From the NCBI RefSeq assembly GCF_013373865.1, contig NC_050470.1, positions 8,416,373-8,480,372 of the forward strand: a DNA stretch of 64,000 nucleotides. Direction: 5' to 3'. The position numbers and the translations under genes are program-made. This document shows, piece by piece, positions 51,178-61,451 of this stretch. How positions within the stretch are numbered: the stretch's first letter is position 1; the number at the start of each line of letters is the position of its first letter. The notes under the pieces were generated by a model. The model saw only the letters and a list, made by a program, of their open reading frames with translations. It made no database searches and was not told the origin of the DNA. This DNA comes from Monomorium pharaonis. Lineage: Eukaryota; Arthropoda; Insecta; Hymenoptera; Formicidae.

Positions 51178-51862
51178 TTTTACATTATATTATGAAAAAT
51201 ATTCTCTCACCGTTCGCGCCTTTAGCTGATCTTCGGTCCGATGAACATTCAACAAGGGCGCGACTTTCACGTACAATCTCCACCAAGGCCATTCGCGTAC
51301 GGACATTAGCTTCCTCACGTTCCTTTGGATGCATCGCACTGCAAGATCTTGCAGCTGTAAGAGAATTTAATTTACAATTCGATCCGGATTGCCATTATAT
51401 TTTATGAACTGCCGCTAAATTGTTATTATTAAAAATGAGACGCGAAGATATCTACTGGGCGATCTATCTTTCTTTCCGTTACTTAGCGGATTAAAAACAC
51501 GAGAGATCTCTATAAACGCGCCGCAAATCCTTTACAGATTTGGAGCCATTAGCGCGAATGAGATTGCAATTTTTGCAACGACAGCTGTGATTTCAGTATT
51601 AATCGAGCAAAACAAGGGAAAGTGTTCGCTTGCAATTTTCTACGTGCATGCGCTAACAACTCCTTTCCTTCTAAATCTTAACGCGGTCATGTTTGCGGCG
51701 TGTTTCAATTTGGAAGGAGCATAGGCGACCCACTTTCAAAGTGTTGAGTTTGCGCCGCGCTAAATAGCCTCTGCATCTCGCCTGCAGCAGAATGATATGG
51801 CCCGTGAGCTTCTCGTCCCTCTGAGCTTCCAGCCGTTCCAAGGTGCCCGATCTGAAGAATAT
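45237..51862 (-). CDS. Unconventional myosin class XVIII (MYO18-like), lever arm and coiled-coil tail; motor exons not in window
   Basis: Eleven exons in a consistent phase chain code for the end of the motor converter, an IQ-type lever arm and the full coiled-coil tail of a class XVIII myosin. The protein is an actin-associated scaffold of the cytoskeleton; family members have weak or no motor ATPase. The order is 51734-51862, 51211-51354, 50948-51037, 48362-48721, 48134-48288, 47338-47461, 46793-47247, 46356-46668, 45854-46117, 45370-45707, 45237-45243. Class signatures are FFRSGTLERLEAQRDE (converter end), LQARCRGYLARRK (IQ-like), REWPWWRLY (lever arm), QVQLLEQAKLRLEM and KRDLKRTKALL (tail). 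The chain from the IQ exon to the stop is about 792 residues. Motor exons should lie upstream, beyond 64000, because no P-loop or switch region is seen in the window. Two large alternative first exons lie within this locus. Confidence 0.9.
45370..45707 (-). CDS. Myosin XVIII tail exon (coiled coil, C-terminal)
   Basis: Acceptor TTTTCACAG, enters in phase 0 (TQIARLKESVEKL), donor GACAG then GTAATA, leaves with two bases. It codes for heptad-rich coiled coil, then the acidic end GELDLDCSEEATSENS. The stretch LALQRIDDLQSAI is conserved in class XVIII tails. Confidence 0.85.
45854..46117 (-). CDS. Myosin XVIII tail exon (coiled coil)
   Basis: 88 codons from VLKKYRAAVQQVSAEQ to TTRARLE, between the acceptor AATTAAAG and the donor GGAG then GTATTG, in phase 0 at both ends. 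The heptads are broken by the short linker QLGDPTANSLATRR. Confidence 0.85.
46356..46668 (-). CDS. Myosin XVIII tail exon (coiled coil, KRDLKRTKALL)
   Basis: The acceptor TTAAACAG is followed by one base that completes an arginine codon, then LKRDLKRTKALLRDAQ, the best conserved part of class XVIII tails. Ends NEEELAE at the donor GAG then GTACGT in phase 0. Confidence 0.88.
46793..47247 (-). CDS. Myosin XVIII tail exon (coiled coil, longest tail exon)
   Basis: Acceptor ATTATAATAG, phase 0 entry (DARLEIELKEERLRTL), 151 codons plus two bases, donor CAAAG then GTGATC. Contains DLAGQVQLLEQAKLRLEM, a class XVIII hallmark. Confidence 0.9.
47338..47461 (-). CDS. Myosin XVIII tail exon (coiled coil)
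   Basis: The acceptor ACATTTAG is followed by one base that completes a lysine codon, then FDSETQNLMNDLRQEK. Ends TVEQNLS at the donor AGC then GTGAGT in phase 0. Confidence 0.85.
48134..48288 (-). CDS. Myosin XVIII tail exon (coiled coil)
   Basis: Acceptor CGCCGGGCAG, phase 0 entry (LADAYEEVEEQRQ), 51 codons plus two bases, ending NLLEKKQR at the donor CGCAA then GTGAGT. The split lysine codon is completed by the exon at 47461. Confidence 0.85.
48362..48721 (-). CDS. Myosin XVIII tail exon, first exon shared by all isoform models
   Basis: Acceptor TACTGTTTCAG, phase 0 (LSEMTADFAEE), 120 codons, ending KKQLEKK at the donor AAAAAG then GTACGT. It contains ERIDAETSERLRLER and RQRYEHAIRELEFTKRKM, both class XVIII features, separated by the acidic SDGEEGEDGG loop. 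Both the lever-arm path and the internal first exon (48966-49811) can splice to it in frame. Confidence 0.88.
48966..49811 (-). CDS. Candidate alternative first exon of myosin XVIII: 282-residue low-complexity N-terminus, no motor
   Basis: The minus strand has an in-frame TAA eight codons before an ATG at 49811 (A at -3). The frame is then open for 282 codons to the donor ATGCAGGAG then GTAACG in phase 0, which joins LSEMTADF in the exon at 48721. The upstream stop makes it a first exon, not an internal cassette. The protein is rich in S, R and P with no known domain. It has a proline motif, KRPPLPP (KxxPxxP, an SH3-binding type), many RS/SP pairs that could be phosphorylated, and a short helical stretch around QFLKRTDHIMDEWRSL. 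Joined to the tail it would give a protein of about 953 residues with no motor, lever arm or IQ. The sense-strand sequence just upstream (50.04-50.25 kb) is CpG-rich, as for an internal promoter. It could also be an unrelated nested gene, but the phase and donor fit argue against that. Confidence 0.65.
50040..50260 (-). promoter_or_regulatory. CpG-rich region upstream of the internal myosin first exon
   Basis: Lies within the intron between 48966-49811 and 50948-51037 and is markedly richer in CpG than the rest of that intron. Inferred to hold the promoter of the shortest isoform; no TATA box is evident. Confidence 0.3.
50948..51037 (-). CDS. Myosin XVIII exon, start of coiled coil
   Basis: Acceptor CATTTCCAATAG, 30 codons from EELELLRAKVERLEQER to DNDKLEAK, donor GAAG then GTGAGT, phase 0 at both ends. 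The heptad pattern begins here. Confidence 0.85.
51087..51172. repeat. (GT)n(AT)n(GT)n microsatellite filling half of a myosin intron
   Basis: The tract occupies about 86 of the 173 bases of the intron 51038-51210. On the coding strand it reads (AC)n(AT)n(AC)n and lies between the donor at 51210 and the acceptor at 51038. Confidence 0.92.
51211..51354 (-). CDS. Myosin XVIII lever-arm exon (WPWW)
   Basis: Acceptor TCTTACAG, 48 codons starting LQDLAVRCIQRNVRKL and holding REWPWWRLY, donor ACG then GTGAGAG, phase 0. The WPWW signature marks the head-tail junction in class II and XVIII myosins. Confidence 0.9.
51734..51862 (-). CDS. Myosin XVIII converter end and IQ exon
   Basis: Acceptor TTCTTGTTCGCAG, 43 codons, IFFRSGTLERLEAQRDE then LQARCRGYLARRKLNTL, donor AAA then GTGGGT, phase 0. 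The IQ motif has L in place of the usual I. The previous exon in a full-length isoform would be the rest of the motor, which is not in the window. The exon at 52627-54657 is also phase-compatible. Confidence 0.9.
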
Positions 51863-52626
51863 CTGCGAACAAGAATAGACGTCCGTCGATTTATTCGTCG
51901 ATTAATATTAATTAGCGCTTAGAATAGCAGTCCGTCATTAAGTTCGTCTCAATTAAACGCGGTACTTTGCCTACATTTGCGTACAAACGGATAAGAAGAA
52001 AAAAAAAACCGCATGTCGAACCCGAGTTCAGGGGCGGCGGTAAATGTTAAAATATGCATGGCATAGTTTTCAGCTGCTTTCATCTCGTATGGTAATGAAG
52101 GACGAGCACGCATAGCTTCTGGAGCGTAAAGATATATTGTGTGCGATATCGCGATATTGCATTAGAGACGATGTGTTTTTACATAAGAGTATGCAACGAA
52201 TATACGCGTATGGTGTAGGTACATTAACAGTTACGTTGACAGAGTCACTTTCAGTTTTTCATCTGTTATGCATCGTTACGAATTATTAATAATCGGCATG
52301 CTTCGAAAGAAACTCTAATCGTTCAAAGATATTTAGACAGTGTGATAATCGCTTTCTGGATGTATAAATAAAATTAAAATATCAATTGAAGAAAAATTTA
52401 ATTCCAACGACTCAGGCAATTAATTCGGATCTCTTAATATTATGACCATCTTTTAGTTATTATCACAAAATCGCGATTCGTCCCGCGGCATATGTGATGA
52501 ACGATACTCGACACGCACAGTACTCAACGTGTCCTAATTATCTAGTCAACCTATTAATTGTTACCTGTTACCGAGCGCTATCAATATTTAAAGCTAATGA
52601 TTGCGTAATATCTACTTAGGACGAAC

Positions 52627-54657
52627 CTGTCGTCCATTTTCCAAGCATTTGTCATCGATTTGACAACAATCGATATTGTTATCATCGCAAGACGTCAAAC
52701 GATCCTCCTGTTTAAGGATGGCGCTCTTCTTTTCCGGCTTGGCTAGTCTATGAACGATCGTCGCGTCGAAAAGCTTCACATCGTCATCTCGATCGATCCT
52801 ATCGAAGTATTGCTGTCCCTTGAAATCATTCGTCTCTTTTTGACTTTGATTCTCCATAGTTTCCTTCCACTCCACGTCGTTCTCGTTGCTTATGTGGCCG
52901 CTGTCCTCCGAACAGTTTCCGTCCGACGTGTAACCGCTGTAATCGTTCGCGCCTTTAGATTCCTTCTTTTTCAAGGTAGAAGTTTCGATAACAGGAATAT
53001 CCGCGGGTCGCGGCTTGATCGGAACTTCCCGAGGAGATTCCTTGGAGGATTTGACGTTCTTGCAATTGAAGAAGTTGACCAGGTGCTCGATATCGTTGGC
53101 TCTCTTACCGATACACTGCTTCCTCTTCGTCTCCTGCGCGTTATTGACGATATCGTTTCCAATTCGAGTCGACTGATTGACGGCTTTTCCGGAATTTGCA
53201 ACGTAGACCGTCTTCACGTCTTCAGAATTCTGGTTACCTTTGCTCTGTCTTTCCCAGTTACGTCTAAGTTCCTGAATGGAAGAGTCCTTACCTCTTCTCG
53301 ATTTATCGGTTTCAATTTCTTCCGATTTCTTAGAATTCTTGATCTGATTAGGTGTATAATCTTTTACAACGCATTCCTTTTGCTTCGACTCTTCTTCCGT
53401 CTCCGTATTATCTTTAAAAATATCCACTGCCTTTCTCCTCTTCAGTTCTTCGTCCGGACTTCTCGGACTTCTCGGACTTTTCTTGCTTTCGTTATCGTCA
53501 GAGTTATATTTCTCTACAATAATATTAGTCTTGCTGTCGTGCAGGGCCTCTCGATCTTCGTAGACAATTTCCGTTCTACGGGGAGGAGCGACATCCACGA
53601 CATCCACAGACACGACCGTCTCTTTAGGTTCCAAGTCGTCTTCTAGCTGCGCCATTAATCGTGCTGCTCTCTCTTCCAGATTACTCGTCGACGTTGAGAT
53701 CCTCGAGGCGCTCAGCTTCGAAACATGCTCAAGGGTCTCGCGACAATTTTCGTAGATACGCTCATCCGATGCGACGTCGAGATCGAGTTCGAAGCTAATT
53801 ATCTGGCCAGTTGGCTCTCCGACGCGATCTACTTGCGATAGATCGGCGAGAGATCGGCCGAGACCGGTAGATCGAGCCGCCGGAAGCGGTATCTTGCTTG
53901 GCCTGAAGACCGAGTTCAGCCTCGCGGGTGCACCGTAATTCTTCCTGCATTGATTGTAATCCACTTTCGGTGTCTGAACGTTCCAGAGACTGGTAGACCT
54001 GTTGATGAGCGATAAACTTTTTCGCGACGTCGGTTCCGCCTTCTTTCCTTTCTCCACCGAGCTTCTTTCCAACGGGATTGGAATCCATCGTAAGGATGCT
54101 GCGGGATTCGTTTGATTGTCCGCGGACACGGAGTTCAAACTGACTGAACGATCCAGAGTGCTCTTTCGCTGCAGCGCCTCGGGCTTAGCCGGCATCTTGT
54201 CGGGCGCGTAAGTGAGACCCTTTTTCAGCAACGCTCTGTCTTCTAATATCGTGCACGAGGACGACGAGCTGACCGACTTGCAAACCTTCTTCTTGTCGTT
54301 GCTGCGCGCAGGAGATGGGACAGTTTTTGCCGTATCCGGTCGGCTCTCGGTCGGGGATCGTTTTACAGGCTTCGAGGGCGAAGTGAGCCGGGGCTTCGAG
54401 GAATCCGAATTGTTGGAGCCACGACGGGGCGAGTTAATCGCGTCATTGGTCATCTTGATGGATATCCTCGAGGTTACCGACGATTTTATAGAACGAGTCG
54501 ATTGGACCGGAGTAATCGTGGGATTCGCCGCCCGGTTTGATTGGTTCTGTTTTTTGGCGGATGAAAGTGATGCCTTTGAGACATTTGGGCTGCTCTTGGC
54601 CTTAACTAAAGGCGCACCACCGCCGCCGACCGCGCATTTAGATACGTTATCGAACAT
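52627..54657 (-). CDS. Large low-complexity exon, probably an alternative N-terminus of myosin XVIII
   Basis: A single open frame of 677 codons runs from an ATG at 54657 (MFDNVSKCAVGGGG) to the donor CAG then GTTCGT after 52627 in phase 0, which joins IFFRSGTL at 51862. Unspliced, it would end three codons later (VRPK and a stop). A polypyrimidine tract and CCTCAG just upstream of 54667 look like a 3' splice site, so a noncoding exon probably lies further up. An ATG at 54699 would precede that site and is less likely. The protein is hydrophilic, rich in S, K, R, D and E, with no known domain. Visible parts are S/P-rich repeats (SPRSPRSPDEELKRRK), IQELRRNWERQ, and YSGYTSDGNCSEDSGH. Joined to the lever arm and tail it would give about 1,469 residues without a motor. 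It may alternatively be a separate gene. Confidence 0.62.
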
Positions 54658-54699
54658 GATGGAAAACCTGAGGTCAAATTCAATAAGGGAAAAGAACAA

Positions 54700-57600
54700 A
54701 TCGTTATCGCGGGGATAACGTATTCAATTTTAGTATCTTCTAATATAGTAATGTTATTATAACATCTGTTGTTATTATTAAGTTGTTCGTCGTATTGTAG
54801 TTTGTATACATTACTGAGTCAAATTTCTGATGTATTGGAAATAAATCAGTGCTTGACGCTTATTAGACGTGTAAACGCGTTTCGTATGTTTTCTTCAATA
54901 AAAATTAACTTTGAGGCTTCTTCGTGTTGCCTTACTTTTTCAATGCAAGTATCATGATTTTTAATGTGCCATTTTATTGAAATTTTTCTCATTATATATT
55001 TAATACAATTTTCCATAAAGAAATTGGAATGCACAAACTTTTTCCAATATTATCACGACTTCTAATTACATATTAATTAAACATAGTCTTGAATAGATCA
55101 ATTTTGAAGCATCACCACTTAAAAATTAATCGTATTTTCTTGAGCGTTTGACTTAATTAGATATTGTACAAGCTAATTAGACAAAAATCAATTACAGTAA
55201 ACACTGTTTCGAAAAAACATTGTTTATAAGCTTTAAGTGAATTACTTTAAATACTACTTATAGATTGTTTGTTTATAAACTATTAGTTTTTGTTTATAAA
55301 CATGTATTCATATTTATTATTTTCACCTCTGTGATACTACAGCACTGTTTCAAATCGTGTTCTTCACATTCTTTTCGTACAGTCTAAAGCACGATATAAA
55401 GCAATATATTATTTCGTAAATTTCATATTACGAAATGAATGTGCTTCCGTACGTGCACGAACGATATGTGGCCGGACACTCGAAATTCATAAAGTATTGT
55501 AAAATCTGTAAAATACAGACGGTATATAATATATATAAATCACACGCGATATGGGATCTCGATACATTAAAAATTTAACGTCAATGCCAGATCGTTCACC
55601 GCACTTGTCGTCAACTCGAGATCGCACCCTCGATCACTGACACCAACGAGATCGCGATAATTCTCGCACTTGCTGACGCTGCGGGATGAATGGCTGTTGG
55701 AGAGGAGAGCTTTTTCTCTCCTCTGCCGCGCGCAGAACGAGCCGCGACTAAGTGCCGTAAAAGAGCCGCGTAAAAGTGTATACGCACCCGACTGCGAGAG
55801 CAGAAGAGCGAAGAAGCGAAAGAGAGAACGGCAGACAAGATACGGAGAGGCAGGAGTGAGGGAAATAAAGGGGAGAGGATTGAGGGCCCGGGCGAGGGGG
55901 AAAGGAACAGATTATCTTGAAGCCGGTTGAACGCAGCGGCCTGCAACTCTCAACTGGCAGGAAGATACAGCCGGTTAATGCTCGGGTTTGCCAGCTTATC
56001 ATTTTCATTGAAGGGAGTACACGTCGAATTTTTTTGCTTTAACAAACTCGAAGACGCGGGAGACAAACCGGAAGGCGTAACAGCTAGAGAGAGAAAGAGA
56101 GAGAAAAATTCTCTTAATGTTTCGTTATGTCGAGAGGTTTTCGGGGCAAGCGATATCGGCGAGATTACGACGGAAGAAAGTTTTCAGAGTGCATTATATA
56201 CCTTTGAAGATATATGATGACGAAACAAATATTTGTTTGTTGAGATGTTAAAGTTTCACCAAAATTATTGAGAATTTTTGAAAACGTGATTTAAAATCTT
56301 TTATTTTTCACATTATTTGTCATAATTATATTACTATTATTAAACCTTTTGTCATTTAATCTTTGTCATGAAGAAATCAATTAAGAAAATTATTTCAATA
56401 TGGCTTGCGATTTGTTAGAATTAACTTTCCTTTTTATATGACGTACACTGATAGATTACGTGTCTTATAGCGAAATAAATGGCTTCTGAAGAAATGCATA
56501 ATAGGTGCAACAGCCGCACGTTAAGTGTACTGTAATACTTGGTTAATTAAACACGCGCAACAGAGATATTGTGTAAAGCACATTTGGCAATTTCCGACCC
56601 TGTCTTCCTTTCATTAATTACACGGCGGGACGACTCGTTCCCGAGATAAAACACCCGTTAAACGAATGTCTGTACTAAAGTCGACAGAAACGAAACATTT
56701 GAGGTCTTTAGATGTTACACGCGCTGAAGCTTTAAAAGAAGTTACACGGTTTTGCAACGTATATTCTTACTCTCGAGTTAATTTCGAGTGAAACGATATT
56801 TCCTGCGTCGAGATAAAGTAACCGTTACGCGAATAAGCCAATCAGTGAATAAGGAAACGGTGTACTGAGAATTCTTTTAGATCTCTTACTTTGGTAAGAG
56901 AATCTTGTTATATTAATTACGTCGACTGCGCGTCCTTCCTCCCGTCTCTCTTTCATCTCTCAAATCGAAAACACGGTCGCTTTGTATGTAGATAAAAAGT
57001 CCATTCAGAACGGGGTTCGTTGATTAGCAATATAGACGACTAAAAGCAGTGATGATTTGATTGTAGCCGTTGACCAGATGTGAGAACGCTATAAGCCGAC
57101 ATTCAGAATTATGAAAGGAAAATTATGATTTACGTGTCGGGTAACGCTTGCTTTTATCATTTGCATCTTTTTACATAATAATATAATTTTTACGTTTACA
57201 GAAACAATTTCTTTGGCAAGTTTTTCAAAGAATTATTTATTGTACAATTTTTATTTGTGGACGGCTAAAATTGTAAAATATCGAGCAAAAAATTGCAAAA
57301 TGTTACCAAGCTGTAAAATATTGACAGGTCAAAACGCCCATTTCAATCGGTTGCGTTCGAATAAGGCAAAGGCCAAACCGCAAAGTAAAGGCCGTCGATC
57401 TTCGCGTGGGTCAATTCGGCTGCATTCCCGGTAACGATCGTGCTAAGATCGTCCGTAATACCGGCGTCTCCATCGTTCGGCAATGAGAAAGCACTCGAGC
57501 GGCTCGGTGCTTTACTTACAAGCCGATGACGTTTACCGTTATCGAAGCTAACAGGTACCGGTGGCTATAGACTTTCTCCCTCTCTTTCTCTCGCAGGTTA

Positions 57601-57950
57601 ATTAAGAAATCGACGACTTTCTCTCTTTTTCTTTCTCTCTCTTTCTCTCCCTTCTCCCCTCGACTGCGAACTTTGTTTTTGAAACGCGAAACGAACCTGT
57701 ACCTCTCTGCCCCGCCGATCTTTACTTTTGCTAAGATTATAATGAACCGTATTCACCGAAATGAAGGAATTCCTCCGAGGTAACGTTCTCTTGAGAAATA
57801 ATTACTAGAACAAGGCGTATAAAATTTACAATTAATTTCGAGCAGATTCCAAGTAGTTTTATTATTCCCGTTGCCGAAAGTTCAACGACACGAATCAAAC
57901 AAATCGTGCTTCAATAATGCGAATCACAGCAGGTTTGGGAATATTCTCTT
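54700..57950. other. Noncoding stretch upstream of the low-complexity exon
   Basis: Mostly AT-rich, with a CpG-rich patch at about 55.6-56.1 kb and short CT-rich tracts near 57.6 kb. No myosin motor motif (P-loop, switch I or II) is seen on the minus strand. The patch at 55.6-56.1 kb could be the promoter of the isoform that starts with the exon at 52627-54657. Confidence 0.45.
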
Positions 57951-58169
57951 TAAATTTCCTAGAGTGAAATATCACTCTAAAAGAGTGAAAATCGAACATA
58001 TCCATGTTCGAGTGATTTGTCACTCTAATAAAGTGAAAATGCACTCTATAAGAGTGAATTTTTACTCTTATAGAGTGCATTTTCACTCTAATTAGAGTGA
58101 CAAATCACTCGAACATGGATATGTTCGATTTTCACTCTTTTAGAATAATATTTCACTCTAGGAAATTTA
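57951..58169. mobile_element. 219-bp near-perfect palindrome built from short CACTCTA/TAGAGTG units
   Basis: The left arm TAAATTTCCTAGAGTGAAAT pairs with ATTTCACTCTAGGAAATTTA at the right end. The arms of about 105 bp stay complementary through CGAACATATCCATGTTCGAG to a centre near 58060. Within each arm the units CACTCTA and TAGAGTG recur, making small palindromes inside the large one. The repetitive frames it yields on both strands are not genes. A MITE is the likeliest class. Confidence 0.75.
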
Positions 58170-58735
58170 GAGAGTTCGGGCCGCATTTTACGTTCTCGTA
58201 GTTCGATGAAACGCGAGGGCTGTAATAGCTCGTGCAGTGCGTCGGCACCTTGTTTTCTCCTTCCTAAGACAGTCCTGAACAATTGACTATTTATCCCAGG
58301 CAAACATATCCACCCTCCGGAACGAACCGGAATCCCCGGATCGATCGGGATTTACGCGCTCGCACTTGTGGAAACCGCGTACGCGCGCACTCCGCGAACA
58401 ATCCCGCGGCAAAAAGCGAACTCCTTCGCGTTCGCGTAATGTCAAGGCCGAAGGATCTGTGGTCGTCGCCCGGCGACCGACGACGTCTCGATCTCGACCG
58501 AGATCAACCGCGAACTGAGGTGTGCAGGAGTGGCCGTGCTACAGTCGTCGTCGTCCTCGTCGTCGCATCGTCGGAAAGCTCGTTCCGCATCAGGTGCGCG
58601 TCCCTCCATTTCGTTCCCCACCACCACGCAGGTGATGTGTCACCGACACATGCATAAATCTCGCACATTCGAATCTCCGCGTACCTTCGCGTCTCACTCC
58701 CCCGTCAACGCGACCGTTCGTACCGCGAGAGTTCG
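58170..58735. other. CpG-rich stretch, no gene recognised
   Basis: Frames on both strands are open because stops are rare; none has a recognisable domain. This could be a regulatory region. Confidence 0.35.
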
Positions 58736-58737
58736 TA

Positions 58738-58975
58738 CACAGAGAGAATTTTCTCTTAAAATTTACCCTTGAAATATAGTTTTTATTTGTGGGGTAATGT
58801 GTGACCCCAGGAATTTTATTATACTTTTTAGTAAATTTTACTAAAAGAGTGTAGTAAATTTTACTATACTTTTAATAAATTTTACTAAAAAGTATAGTAA
58901 AATTTCTCGAGTTCACACATTATCTCACAATTACCAAATTTTGAAGATAAATTTTAAGAGAAAATTCTCTTCGTG
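58738..58975. mobile_element. MITE-like element, family A, copy 2 (238 bp)
   Basis: Starts CACAGAGAGAATTTTCTCTT and ends with the reverse complement of CACGAAGAGAATTTTCTCTT, flanked by TA (58736-58737, 58976-58977). The centre has the same AGTAAATTTTACTA repeats as the copy at 17922-18194. Confidence 0.82.
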
Positions 58976-59066
58976 TACGTAAATCTCGTGTCGGAAGAGG
59001 CAGCAACTCAATTAATCAAAATCAATAAACGCGATTACGCGAATAATAAATGATAATAATTCTCTA

Positions 59067-59454
59067 CACTGAGAGAAAAAATAGTTGCATTAACCATAAT
59101 TTATAGTTATTTTTGGCCGTAACAATATTTTTATGGTTAAATTAACAATATAAATTATAGTTAACTTAACACTACATTATTGTTACAATAGCTATAGCAT
59201 GCGTTTATACAACCATATGTTTGGTTAAACGTGCCATAATTGTGATTTATGTATGGTAGAATATGTATGGTAGAAATTATTATAATTTATAGTAAACTTT
59301 TTAGTTTATAGTAAAATTTTTATCCTGTTTGGCACAACTATATAGTTATTTACACTAACATTATAGCAATAATAACTATAAAAATGATATTTGCAACTAT
59401 AATTATTTTACTATGCAATTATAGTTGCAAATACTAAACACTTTTCTCTCAGTG
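59067..59454. mobile_element. MITE-like element, family B-type ends (388 bp)
   Basis: Starts CACTGAGAGAAAA and ends TTTTCTCTCAGTG, flanked by TA (59065-59066, 59455-59456). The interior has many TATAGTT and AACTATA units. No coding capacity. The terminal CACTGAGA matches the element at 42111-42329, but the interiors differ. Confidence 0.8.
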
Positions 59455-59726
59455 TAATGTATTCCGATTACATGTTTCCGAGTCTATCGACTCCGAGAGT
59501 TACTTCATTGTCATTACGATTTCCTCGTAGCCAGGCCGTGGACGTGCGCGTTTCGTTTTTGAATATGCATGAGAGATATGAGTATCGAGAAAATTTCACG
59601 GATTCGAAAGTGCAAGGGAAAGGTATCGGAGATTTGGAGTATCGTGACAGGTGGACCTTGAATGGAGGAGCATCGGTGCACCCCGCCAAATGGACTCAGG
59701 ACCGGTCCGGACCGGCGGAGCCCTCC

Positions 59727-59751
59727 CCTCTCTCTCTCTCTCTCTCTCTCT
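59727..59751. repeat. (CT)n microsatellite
   Basis: CT tract at the edge of a CpG-rich stretch. Confidence 0.85.
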
Positions 59752-59779
59752 TGTTTTCTTATCTACCCGAATAAGGCAC

Positions 59780-61450
59780 TCGACGATTCCCCATTTCGCC
59801 CGTTCGCTTTTTGCCTTTCCGGCCCCCGCTCCTCCACTCGACGAAACGCGTTCGCTCTAGAGCCTCGCGTAATAGAAATTCAGGTAGCATAATTCACGGA
59901 GGAGAAGATCTCGCACATCTCACACATGATGCACACGTGGAGGATTTACGGCTTTACACGCGAGAAATCCAGGAAGCCCGGCTCTACTGTTCGCCGGCGC
60001 TTCGCTCGGCGCCGGCCTCGGCGCGAATTTTTCGAGCGTATTGCGGAAACGGGGACGCGGGGCCGTTCGCCTCGCTCGGACACGTAGAAAAGGTCCCACT
60101 GCATCTCTCGCCGCGCTCTCGTCCGTGCCGCGTCGGATCGATAGATCCTTCATCGCGGGGATGGCCGCCGCGATGAAATTCGAAGCAGACGCGCGCTTTG
60201 GAAAGCGGCGAGAATGTCCGCTGGCCTACTGACAGAGCGGGAGAAAGGGGAGACGAGACGGCGGGAGAAGGGAGCCGCATAAGAGGAGAAAAGACGGCTC
60301 TGGCCGCGTTACGAAATCGCGAACTTCTTCCCGAGACCACTACCAGACGTGCGTATACGTATTTCCACGTATTTCTTTTTTTTTTTTTTTTGCTTTAATG
60401 GAACGGACACCCGCCGTCTGCGCTCGAGTGTCCATTTTGTCGTAAAGTTTATCGGCGGCCACCGGCGGCGACTGCGTCTTATCGGGTCCATTCCGCGCGT
60501 AACGCGTCTCCCGTAAGAGTGAGGTAAGGACGGGCTTATAAAAAGTTTGCGACGCCCGAACGATCGAATTTTGCCTGAAGCATAGAGAGTAAAGAAGAAA
60601 GTAAAAAAGAACTCGTTTTCGTGCATTATGCTCGTCGCACGTCTGATTTCGATCGTGTTGTGATTTTCTTAACCGGCAATTATCTCTTAGAAAGTAGGAA
60701 AGCGTTACGTTTATTTGGAAAAATTTTGATAAAACGTCACTCGAAAAGTTCTCTACTAAATATCTAATACAATATATCAAACCCTAGTATATAATTTTGT
60801 TACAAATATACAAATAAATATACCTATATCACATTTCGCGTTAATCTTATCATGTCATTGGGAAAGTAGATAATTAGAAAATTATGCCGCAAAACACCCA
60901 TAATGTGCGCCCGTACGCGTACGGAAAGTGAAAAAGAACCCGCTCCGCGCGCTGTACTTACGACCGGCGTCTGATTTAACGTAATGATCTTCTTAACGAG
61001 CAATTAGTCTTCTAGAAAGTAGAGAACGAGATCCAGATCCCTTTCGTAAACGACTATGCGAGGCGAGTCTTATCAGAGAAGGACATCGAGCACCTACGCG
61101 CGATAACCCGGTCCAATTAACGGCCGGGTGCCACCGTGCGGTGCTTCTCGCAACCGCGCTTCCTCTCGGGAGTATTACGGCCGAAAGAAAAGCACGAGGA
61201 AGTGCTTACGTCTGGCTTGTCGCAATTAACCGCGAGGTGGGTAGAAATGAGGAATCTGACCCCGAGCCCGGGGCTCGCGCAGACGACGCCGTGGTTGAGC
61301 GATACCGAGGAGCGCGGTATGCAGCGTTTCCGCTTCCCGGACAAAAGGAAAATAGCGCCTTGTGAGAAACTCGACGGCACAATGCACGCCCGACGTTTAG
61401 CTCCACTGGCAGCTCGTTCGGCCATCCTTTTGTTTCTACATGATATACAT
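59780..61450. other. CpG-rich stretch, promoter-like, no gene recognised
   Basis: Two CpG-rich blocks (59.78-60.55 and 60.9-61.43 kb) have open frames on both strands without recognisable domains. A donor-like GGTC then GTAAGTAC lies on the minus strand near 60962 and could end a noncoding first exon of the myosin locus, but I cannot show this. Confidence 0.35.
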
Positions 61451-61451
61451 T

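Noticed and set aside
52750..53646. 298-codon frame on the plus strand
   Set aside because: It lies wholly opposite the long myosin-locus exon and has the composition expected of a shadow; no domain is recognisable.
57871..58303. Repetitive frames with HSNRVKMHSIRV-like repeats on both strands
   Set aside because: They come from the palindromic element at 57951-58169; the same peptide appears on both strands because the DNA is self-complementary.
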